Positions 1 to 5,409 of a stretch of DNA of 14,079 nt are shown in pieces. The first letter of the stretch is position 1; each line of letters starts with the position of its first letter. Source of the DNA: Candidatus Melainabacteria bacterium (GTDB taxonomy: Bacteria; Cyanobacteriota; Vampirovibrionia; Vampirovibrionales; JAJTHC01); NCBI GenBank assembly GCA_026389055.1, contig JAPLIO010000022.1, forward strand, positions 1-14,079. The letters are read 5' to 3'. The translations under genes and the position numbers were made by a program. The notes below the pieces were generated by a model. It had not been told where the DNA came from, searched no databases, and was given only the letters and a program-made list of their open reading frames with translations.

Positions 1-11
1 ACATAACCGTT

Positions 12-116
12 GATTGCTCTGCAATCACTCTGCTTCTAGCAGGGAGTACCGCAAATGACAACGTAAAACGTTTGCGTTTTCTCGCTCTGCGGATGCCCAT
101 CAGAGCGTTATTGTCA
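12..116 (+). other. Cluster of hairpins upstream of the 719-aa gene
   Basis: Several inverted repeats follow one another: GATTGC/GCAATC (12-17, 21-26), ACTC-TGC/GCA-GG-GAGT (27-47, with a GG bulge), AAAACG/CGTTTT with a TTTG tetraloop (65-80), and CGCTCTG/CAGAGCG (83-89, 101-107). The last two are enclosed by TGACAA/TTGTCA (56-61, 111-116), so 56-116 could fold as a three-way junction. This may be the 3' end of an upstream transcript, a structured leader, or protein-binding DNA. It does not match a riboswitch or RNA family I can name. The repeats are seen directly; any function is inference. Confidence 0.35.
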
Positions 117-163
117 ACAGTACCTAGGTAAGCGTGAGATTACTTTAACCAATAGCACAAAAT

Positions 164-181
164 AAAACCGCTTGCGTTTTT
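164..181 (+). terminator. Possible weak intrinsic terminator
   Basis: AAAAC(c)G, loop CTTG, CGTTTT followed by one more T gives a short hairpin with one bulged C, flanked by A and T runs. It could end a transcript entering from the left. The stem is short and A/T-rich, so the call is tentative. The same hairpin design occurs at 65-80. Confidence 0.3.
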
Positions 182-184
182 AAG

Positions 185-233
185 CTATTAAGATTATTTT
201 TAATAGTGTAAGAACCCACGCAATAATAGAGGA
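185..233 (+). promoter_or_regulatory. Possible promoter and RBS of the 719-aa gene
   Basis: CTATTAA (185-191) and TTAATAG (200-206) form a 7-bp inverted repeat. Its right arm runs into TAATAGTGTAAGA, closely similar to AATAGTGTAGGA upstream of the ROK kinase gene at 3431. TAATAG could serve as a -10 hexamer, but no good -35 is visible. The RBS is AGAGGA at 228-233, 9 nt before the first ATG at 243. The RBS is convincing; the promoter is not certain. Confidence 0.35.
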
Positions 234-242
234 CATTCAATA

Positions 243-2402
243 ATGATGAGTAGTAATACCCTAGGCAATACGGATTTTAACCCAATTAACGGAGTAGTAC
301 CCCCCCCTAAAGGAAAAGCGACTTTACAAAAAGATGACAAACTGAAGTTAGCCCCAAGCCAGCCTGATAAATTTGAGAAAACTACGGCTAGCCCTAGAAA
401 AACCGCAGAAGCTACGCCTACAAAACAAGCTGAAGAAACACCTACCCCTGTAGCCACTAAGCAGGGAAACCCGTGGTTATTGCCTGTAGCGGGTTCTGTA
501 GCGGGGTTAATACTTTCAGGCATTATGTTTTTTGTGGGGAAGGATTTAGCCACCAAAGAAGCGTTGAAGGTGGTGCGGGAAAAAAGTGGGCAATTGGGCG
601 ATGATGCCGAAAAGCTGGGAGCAAACATTGCTAAAGCCATTAAAGACGCTAAACAACCTGCTTCAGAAGGGGTAGCTGGCTTAACCAAAGAAATGACAGA
701 ACAGTTACAAGCAATACTAACAGGCGATCAGAAAAAATTAGAAGGCATTGCGTTGATAAAAGAAATAACAGTTCAACAAACAGGCTTTGAAGGTCAACTT
801 CGGACTGCTTTAGAAGCTAGTGGGGTACAGAGTACCGATTTAGCAGATAAAGACCTTGCTGGATTATTAGCATTAGCGAAAGCGGAGCTAACCAAACCGC
901 AAGGGGGTGGTGGCGTGCTAGACCCAGTAGTTGCTGAGCAATTACAGCAATTAAAGCAATTAAAAAGTGGCATTATTGATAGCTATACAGCTGACCCAGA
1001 ACTAGACCAAACAGTAAAAGACCCTGTGGCAAGACTTGAAACGTTACGAACAAATTTCCATCAACAAAACGGCGTCTTAAAGGCAGTGAAAGAACTTTAT
1101 GAGCAACTAATACCAGAAGGTCAAGAAACAAATGCTGTCAAACAACTAGCAGCTATTGCCCAGCATCAAGATATGGCAAAGTTAGAGAAATTTACCGCAG
1201 AAAGTCTCACGGCTGGTTGTCATTGGTCAGGTAAGCTAATAGCTAAGATATTAGAAACAAAAGAAGAGAGTCCGTTAAATAAGATATTAACAGAAAAAAC
1301 GGATCTACTGAATAATGGGCAGGGGCTATTGAGAAGTGAAATGTTAGAGGCACTTAAAAATGGTTTTGACGATAAGGGTCATATCTACAATTCTGGTAGT
1401 GCCGATAAAGCTTACCAATTAGGGTTTATCATAAAACATGACAGTAATAATACATCCTTTACTGTACCTACGCCACATACTCAAGTAATGAGGATACTTT
1501 CTGAATGCTTAACAAACCCTACACTCAACAGCCAATTAACGCAAGAAGAACGATTATCAGTAAGTACCTATTTGGAGTTGTTATTGGGGCACCCTCAAGT
1601 AACAGAAGATTATCGAAAAACTGCTTTACAACTGCCTGAAGACTTTGCATTGCGGACAGAACTACTCAATTCAATTTTTTCAGACCATCCAAGCCCTACT
1701 CAAATAACATCCCACCTACTAGAACACCTCAATCTACAACAGATTACCGACTCACCAGAGGCGAAACAAGCATTAGAAGACAGTATTCCTCAACTGGTAG
1801 CAGACGTGAATCAGTCTCCTAAAGACTTTAAGTTTCTAGAAGGAGGAAATAGGTTTGAGCCTTCACTTTCCCCATCTGATAGAATTCTTCAAAGAGCGTT
1901 GGAATTGGCGTGCCAAAAACCCTTATTAGAAGCACTGGGTAATACCCCTAACCTTATTCCTTCGGAAGCTCCTACAGGAACACCACAAGAAGCTTCGCAA
2001 CAGTTGATGAATACCTTTAAAGCAGGCTTGGAATCAGAATCAAACAATCTATTCACACTACTGCGTGAGGCTATCCCCCCTAATCCTGACACTACTTACA
2101 ATAATATTTACAACCAGATTGAAAACATTTTAAATGTTAGTCGTCATGAGCATAGTGTAAAAGATATAAGGTCTATAAACAGTTTTAGCAATTCCTTAGT
2201 GAGAGAATTCGCTGAAGTATACTTCCCTAAAATATTTGGAAATAATCAAATACCACAGCCTGCTGAAAGATTAACGAAGTTAGGGGGGTTAGCCGAAACA
2301 TTAGAGAATGACGACCCAAGAAAAAATGCGGTTGCTACGTTGAAGGCATTACATGATCATATCAACGCTATTGAACAGTTACCAGCCCAAACCACTACCT
2401 AG
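243..2402 (+). CDS. Hypothetical membrane-anchored helical protein, 719 aa
   Basis: I do not recognise this family. The first 75 residues are polar and rich in Pro, Thr and Lys. One clear transmembrane segment follows at about residues 77-99 (starting NPWLLPVAGSVAG). The remaining 620 residues look soluble and mostly helical, rich in Gln, Leu, Glu and Lys, with few aromatics. No enzymatic motif or signal-peptidase site is visible, so the protein is probably anchored once in the membrane with a large domain on one side. The start is ATG 243, directly followed by a second ATG, with AGAGGA 9 nt upstream. A run of eight C (300-307) encodes Pro20-22 and could slip. The TAG stop overlaps the TAG of the convergent gene on the other strand. 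The gene itself is secure; its role is unknown. Confidence 0.75.
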   Translation: MMSSNTLGNTDFNPINGVVPPPKGKATLQKDDKLKLAPSQPDKFEKTTASPRKTAEATPTKQAEETPTPVATKQGNPWLLPVAGSVAGLILSGIMFFVGKDLATKEALKVVREKSGQLGDDAEKLGANIAKAIKDAKQPASEGVAGLTKEMTEQLQAILTGDQKKLEGIALIKEITVQQTGFEGQLRTALEASGVQSTDLADKDLAGLLALAKAELTKPQGGGGVLDPVVAEQLQQLKQLKSGIIDSYTADPELDQTVKDPVARLETLRTNFHQQNGVLKAVKELYEQLIPEGQETNAVKQLAAIAQHQDMAKLEKFTAESLTAGCHWSGKLIAKILETKEESPLNKILTEKTDLLNNGQGLLRSEMLEALKNGFDDKGHIYNSGSADKAYQLGFIIKHDSNNTSFTVPTPHTQVMRILSECLTNPTLNSQLTQEERLSVSTYLELLLGHPQVTEDYRKTALQLPEDFALRTELLNSIFSDHPSPTQITSHLLEHLNLQQITDSPEAKQALEDSIPQLVADVNQSPKDFKFLEGGNRFEPSLSPSDRILQRALELACQKPLLEALGNTPNLIPSEAPTGTPQEASQQLMNTFKAGLESESNNLFTLLREAIPPNPDTTYNNIYNQIENILNVSRHEHSVKDIRSINSFSNSLVREFAEVYFPKIFGNNQIPQPAERLTKLGGLAETLENDDPRKNAVATLKALHDHINAIEQLPAQTTT

Positions 2403-3352
2403 CCGATATAACAACCTGCCAACCCTAACGAATCTAGCCAAGCGGTGTATAATGTATGCCACTTGGCTAGCGTTTTTTCATCCCACGGCAAGGGTACACC
2501 GTTAATACAAGCCACCGCCACCAACCCCCGCACACTATTACTTGTAAACGCCCCCACCACCTGAGGGGCTTCCGCTTCCCAACAAACGGCACGCTCAATC
2601 AAGGGGTACGCCATCCGCTGGCAAACCTTCTTCACCTGTTGCCTAGTAACCCCTCCCAACACCAACGCCTCTTCCGCCGTACGAATAGCCCCATCCGCCA
2701 TAAAGCAAAATAGGTTGCCCACCGTCGTTTCCAATAGCTCCCCCGCTGGGGTTTGCCACAGTACTTCATCCACCAACGCATCCGCCTGCAACGCCTGCCT
2801 GCGAACCCACCAAGCAGGCAACAAACTGCCATGCTTCAGCTGGGGCAACGCCTGCTGAAAATCGACCGTTTTCAGACGCAAATGGGGGGCTTGTGGCACG
2901 TTGGGAAATGGCTCTACCCCTGCCGTTCGCCGATGCAAAAGCCACGCCGTAGGCAACGATGATTCTCCTCGGGTTTTCTGCAATAGGCTGGCATCGCCTG
3001 CCAAAACGGCGGTTAGCCGAAACACGGCTGAAGGGTTTGCCTCTAAAATAGGCGAAAGGCTTTCAAACGCTGGGTTAATCGGTGCGAAGGGTGAAAGAGC
3101 AATGGCTTTTGCGTGTTGGGCTACCCGTTGCAGATGAACCCGCAACCAGCAAGGGCTTTGGGGCGTTCTAAACGTGGTAAACACGCTATAGCCTAACATC
3201 AAGCCATTCGCGGCTTCAAAGGGAAGGGTTTCGGCGGGTTGCCACTGTTGGGTTTCGGGGTGCCAAAGCCAGTGGGTGGGGCTAGGTTGGCAAAGTGTAA
3301 CGGTTTTCAAAGAGAGACTACCTTTTTTCACCTGTTTTTGGTAAACTAGCAT
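2399..3352 (-). CDS. Aminotransferase class IV family protein (PabC-like)
   Basis: Fold-type IV PLP enzyme. Family members include 4-amino-4-deoxychorismate lyase (PabC, folate pathway) and branched-chain or D-amino acid aminotransferases. Visible landmarks, counted from the start at 3352: NGLMLGYSVFTTFR (49-62) matching the family's G-x-G-x-F-x-x-x-R region, H73/R76, the likely PLP lysine K173, then DEVLWQ and ELLETTVGNLF with E208 and N213, and GVTR (234-237). Length is 317 aa. The start is doubtful: the ATG at 3352 has no Shine-Dalgarno, and the N-terminus is longer than in typical PabC. A TTG at 3310 (residue 15) has AAGGT 9 nt upstream and would give 303 aa. It is divergent from the ROK gene. 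Substrate cannot be decided from sequence alone; lyase or transaminase are both possible. Confidence 0.8.
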   Translation of the reverse strand: MLVYQKQVKKGSLSLKTVTLCQPSPTHWLWHPETQQWQPAETLPFEAANGLMLGYSVFTTFRTPQSPCWLRVHLQRVAQHAKAIALSPFAPINPAFESLSPILEANPSAVFRLTAVLAGDASLLQKTRGESSLPTAWLLHRRTAGVEPFPNVPQAPHLRLKTVDFQQALPQLKHGSLLPAWWVRRQALQADALVDEVLWQTPAGELLETTVGNLFCFMADGAIRTAEEALVLGGVTRQQVKKVCQRMAYPLIERAVCWEAEAPQVVGAFTSNSVRGLVAVACINGVPLPWDEKTLAKWHTLYTAWLDSLGLAGCYIG

Positions 3353-3403
3353 CCATATTAACAGAAAAAGCCCCTCTGTAACCTGTTTCCGTTTAATACA
3401 GAC

Positions 3404-3420
3404 TTAATAATAGTGTAGGA
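3404..3420 (+). promoter_or_regulatory. Possible -10 region and RBS of the ROK kinase gene
   Basis: TTAATAATAGTGTAGGA lies 10 nt before the first ATG. Its 3' end AGGA (3417-3420) is the best Shine-Dalgarno. TAATAA (3405-3410) could be a -10, but the message would then start almost at the AGGA, so the true promoter may lie further upstream. It resembles the motif at 201-213 in front of the 719-aa gene. Confidence 0.3.
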
Positions 3421-3430
3421 TACCCTAACC

Positions 3431-4435
3431 ATGATGATGATGACTTCCCCCGCCCATACTAAACAATCGTTAGCCATTGGTATTGATATTGGTGGTACGA
3501 AAATAGTAGCTGGCTTGGTAGATACTCGGCATTTTTTGCTAGAAACCCTGAAAACCATTGAAGTGCCTACTCCTGAAACCCACGAAGCCTTTATTCAAGC
3601 CATTGCAGATTTAATTACGGCGGTTTGCCCTTCACCCGAACAAGCGTTGACTTTACCTATTGGTATTTCCACGGCGGGTGTGGTTAACACAGAAACAGGG
3701 CAGATTTTAGGCTCCAGTGCCAACTTAAAAGCCGTTCATAAGCACCCTTATTCGATTGGTCGGTATGTGGCATTGGCATTAGGGCGGCCTGTCGATAGTA
3801 TTCACGTTGAAAACGACGCCAACGCCGCCATAGTGGGCGAACAAGTTTTAGGCGTAGGTAAAGGCAAGCAAAACGTCGTAATGGTAACGCTAGGTACTGG
3901 CGTTGGTGGCGGGGCTATTATTGATGGTAAGCTACTTCGCGGAGCCAATTTTTCCGCTACGGAAGTCGGGCATGCTTCCATTAGTTTTGAACAACGCCCC
4001 ATTCAACTGAAAGGTATGTTTGGTAGCTGGGAAGCTTATGCCAGTGGGTCTGGGTACAGGTATACGTTGCAAAAAGAGTTGTTTGAACATCAAAATACGC
4101 CTGAAGCACAATCTATTTTAGGGGATAAATGTTTGACCGATATTAATTCCCACGATGGGATTAGAGCATTAAAGGCGGGGAACCCTCTAGGCAAGCGGGT
4201 TTATCAGCAATGGTTAGGGCATGTTACCAGTGGGGTAGCGGGTTTGCTCAACATTTTTGACCCTGAACTGATGATTATTGGTGGGGGCATGGCGAAGTTT
4301 GTTGATTTCCCACTGCTAACTGATATGGTTCGGGAGCGGGTGGTTTCGCCAATTGTTAATACCCCCATTGTGGAAGCCGAATTGGGCAACTGGGCTGGTT
4401 TAGTGGGCGGTGCCTGCTTGGCATTAAAACGCTAA
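3431..4435 (+). CDS. ROK family sugar kinase (glucokinase-like)
   Basis: Cytoplasmic kinase of the ROK (repressor, ORF, kinase) family. Members phosphorylate glucose, N-acetylglucosamine, N-acetylmannosamine or related sugars with ATP. It is 334 aa, a normal length for a ROK kinase. No N-terminal helix-turn-helix is present, so it is an enzyme rather than a repressor. Landmarks: phosphate-binding DIGGTK (19-24), catalytic D129 in ENDAN, GTGVGGG (155-161), and E178-V-G-H181. The family zinc motif CxCGxxGCxE is kept only as QLKGMFGSWE (192-201): glycines and the final Glu remain but all three cysteines are gone. It starts with four consecutive ATG codons, with AGGA 10 nt before the first. It converges on hicB; its TAA ends only 3 nt from the far end of the full-length hicB frame. 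Substrate is not determinable. Confidence 0.88.
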   Translation: MMMMTSPAHTKQSLAIGIDIGGTKIVAGLVDTRHFLLETLKTIEVPTPETHEAFIQAIADLITAVCPSPEQALTLPIGISTAGVVNTETGQILGSSANLKAVHKHPYSIGRYVALALGRPVDSIHVENDANAAIVGEQVLGVGKGKQNVVMVTLGTGVGGGAIIDGKLLRGANFSATEVGHASISFEQRPIQLKGMFGSWEAYASGSGYRYTLQKELFEHQNTPEAQSILGDKCLTDINSHDGIRALKAGNPLGKRVYQQWLGHVTSGVAGLLNIFDPELMIIGGGMAKFVDFPLLTDMVRERVVSPIVNTPIVEAELGNWAGLVGGACLALKR

Positions 4436-4438
4436 AGC

Positions 4439-4552
4439 TTAAGCCATGGAATCCAAATAAGAATTAACGGCGTCATCTAGCACTTTATTGAGGCTTTTGC
4501 CTAGCCTATTGGCTAGCCTTAGCAATTGATGATGCTTGCTAGGGGTTGTTCT
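4439..4552 (-). pseudogene. hicB: Detached C-terminal DNA-binding segment of HicB
   Basis: Read directly past the hicB TAA in the same frame, 37 sense codons follow before the next stop (4439-4441). They encode RTTPSKHHQLLRLANRLG, then KSLNKVLDDAVNSYLDSMA. This matches the ribbon-helix-helix tail of HicB proteins, whose usual form is GK-[FI]-x-L-R-x-P-x-S-L-H-x-x-L-A, then G-x-S-L-N. The stop sits where that tail normally has a Leu or Val in the DNA-contacting strand. No other stop or frameshift is present, so the mutation looks recent, or the codon is read through, or it is a sequencing error. The segment has no ATG or RBS of its own at its beginning. Confidence 0.75.
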
Positions 4553-4819
4553 TTAGGCAATTTTCCCCTTGCAATCTTCAGGTTTAATGGGTTCAGGAAT
4601 TGTATTATTAGTTGCCAGTAACCCTTCCAAATGAAGTGGCAATGCTTCTTCTAATAATCCTGAAATGGCTTCTATCGGTAACTTACCATGAGACATACAG
4701 CCCTGTAGTTCTGTTACTCTAGCAGTCCAAGGGTCTATAGGGTCATCGGAATATTCACACGCGATCGACCATGGTAAGTCTAAATAGTAGCTAAGTGGTT
4801 TTTTATTCGTCATCGTCAT
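4553..4819 (-). CDS. hicB: HicB antitoxin, truncated after its N-terminal domain
   Basis: Type II antitoxin partner of HicA. The 88 residues hold the RNase-H-like HicB domain: YYLDLPW, then W-x-A-R-V-x-E-L-Q-G-C-M, then the helix beginning IEAISGLLEEAL, ending in PEDCKGKIA. This domain binds and masks HicA. Typical HicB proteins continue into a DNA-binding tail; here a TAA (4553-4555) stops translation just before it, and the tail is encoded in frame beyond. Full length would be about 126 aa. The start at 4819 lies only 1-2 nt from AAGGAGT (4821-4827). A second ATG at 4813 (MTNKKPL) has better spacing and may be the real start. It lies 15 nt downstream of hicA, in the usual hicA-hicB order. 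Toxin neutralisation may survive while autoregulation may be lost. Confidence 0.85.
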   Translation of the reverse strand: MTMTNKKPLSYYLDLPWSIACEYSDDPIDPWTARVTELQGCMSHGKLPIEAISGLLEEALPLHLEGLLATNNTIPEPIKPEDCKGKIA

Positions 4820-4834
4820 GACTCCTTTTTGTTG

Positions 4835-5053
4835 TTAAAGCCCTAACAACCGCTTTAATTCTTTTACCGCATCTTTATGTAAGGACTCTCGTTTTCTAAT
4901 AGTAATGCCTTTACTGTTATCTTTGTAAAACGTATGATGAGACCCTACAGACCGCTCTGCGAAGCCTTCATGTTTTAAAAGATTTTGAGCTTCAGTAAAG
5001 CTAATTTCTTTCAGTTCTTCAATTCGTTTCAGTGATTTTTCGTATTTTGACAT
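4835..5053 (-). CDS. hicA: HicA toxin, mRNA interferase
   Basis: Small double-stranded-RNA-binding-fold toxin that cleaves mRNA and blocks translation until bound by HicB. It is 72 aa, normal for HicA. Visible features: a basic N-terminus, a helix around SFTEAQNLLKHEGF (residues 19-32), then GSHHTFYKD (37-45) containing the conserved catalytic His of the G-S-H motif, then GITIRKRESLHKDAVKELKR, the strand and helix that close the fold. The ATG at 5053 has no strong Shine-Dalgarno. The gene is first in a two-gene unit with hicB. Upstream is a 12-bp perfect inverted repeat that could be the operator. No catalytic residue is missing, so the toxin appears intact. Confidence 0.88.
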   Translation of the reverse strand: MSKYEKSLKRIEELKEISFTEAQNLLKHEGFAERSVGSHHTFYKDNSKGITIRKRESLHKDAVKELKRLLGL

Positions 5054-5083
5054 AAACTATAACTATCATTTCTATAATGACAT

Positions 5084-5118
5084 ATGCTATCAAAAAACGC
5101 AATCACTTTTGATAGCAT
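5084..5118. repeat. Perfect 12-bp inverted repeat, candidate hicAB operator
   Basis: ATGCTATCAAAA (5084-5095) and TTTTGATAGCAT (5107-5118) are exact reverse complements, separated by 11 nt. The repeat lies 30 nt upstream of the hicA ATG and 37 nt upstream of the -35 of the divergent sRNA promoter. HicB proteins with a ribbon-helix-helix tail commonly bind inverted repeats at their own promoter, so an operator is a reasonable inference. No T tract follows on the plus strand. On the minus strand the repeat would sit in or near the hicA promoter. Confidence 0.6.
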
Positions 5119-5155
5119 TTCATCCAACTAAATTACAAATTTAATAAAGCTAGCC

Positions 5156-5184
5156 TTGAAAAAGAGAGAAACCTATGCTATAGT
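5156..5184 (+). promoter_or_regulatory. Strong sigma70-type promoter of the sRNA
   Basis: -35 TTGAAA (5156-5161), a 17-nt spacer, and -10 TATAGT (5179-5184) preceded by TGC, giving an extended -10. Both hexamers are close to consensus and the spacing is ideal. The predicted start of transcription is near 5191. No gene starts downstream on this strand before the terminator. Confidence 0.7.
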
Positions 5185-5190
5185 GCATCT

Positions 5191-5280
5191 GAAGATAATT
5201 TCTCTTCTTCGACCCCAGCTAGCTAATTAACGGTTGGGATCTTTACCTCTTTGATGCTAGACACATCAAAGAGGTTTTTT
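5191..5280 (+). ncRNA. Candidate small RNA of about 90 nt
   Basis: A promoter at 5156-5184 and a terminator ending at 5280 delimit a transcript of about 90 nt. It has no ATG-initiated reading frame of any length. The 5' part can pair GAAGA (5191-5195) with TCTTC (5203-5207). The middle can pair CCCA (5214-5217) with TGGG (5235-5238), extended by GA/TC across one mismatch. The 3' end is the terminator hairpin. It does not match SRP, 6S, tmRNA or RNase P RNA as far as I can recognise. It lies between the hicAB operon and the 3' end of glcF, both on the other strand. Existence is inferred from the promoter-terminator pair; function is unknown. Confidence 0.55.
5245..5280 (+). terminator. Rho-independent terminator of the sRNA
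   Basis: ACCTCTTTGATG (5245-5256) pairs perfectly with CATCAAAGAGGT (5264-5275) around the 7-nt loop CTAGACA. A run of six T (5275-5280) follows. The T tract is on the plus-strand side only, so it terminates plus-strand transcription. Confidence 0.85.
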
Positions 5281-5362
5281 ATTCATTAAAGCCAAGCAAC
5301 AATTACATCACTCAACATATAATATACCTTAACTATAAAGAGGATTTTCTAAAACTACAAGA

Positions 5363-5403
5363 GATTGTAAAGAATGTTTTACGTTTGCATGTAAAAAACA
5401 ATC
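5363..5403 (-). terminator. Possible weak terminator after glcF
   Basis: Nested inverted repeats GATTGT/ACAATC (5363-5368, 5398-5403) and TTTTAC/GTAAAA (5377-5382, 5391-5396) lie about 7 nt beyond the glcF stop codon. There is no proper T tract on the minus strand and the two stems are offset by unequal gaps, so this may not terminate. Between 5281 and 5362 I see nothing convincing. Confidence 0.25.
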
Positions 5404-5409
5404 AAACGG

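Noticed and set aside
51..130. GCAAATGACAAC at 51 reads A-N-D-N, like the start of a tmRNA tag, followed by an open stretch.
   Set aside because: Neither the 5' nor the 3' tRNA-like half (with its GTTCGA loop and CCA end) is present, and the stretch runs 26 codons without a typical ALAA-like end.
4496..4520. CTAGCC-TATT-GGCTAG hairpin downstream of the ROK gene, considered as its terminator or as an integron attC-like site.
   Set aside because: It has no T tract, lies within the in-frame HicB tail, and lacks attC core sites; the Leu-Ala codons explain it.
4755..4770. GCGATCG, resembling the cyanobacterial HIP1 palindrome.
   Set aside because: It is incomplete (GCGATCGA), single, and does not recur in the window.
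5318..5350. TATAAT followed by AGAGGA on the plus strand, suggesting a further small gene.
   Set aside because: No -35 is correctly placed and no start codon with an open frame follows; the nearest ATG gives six codons.
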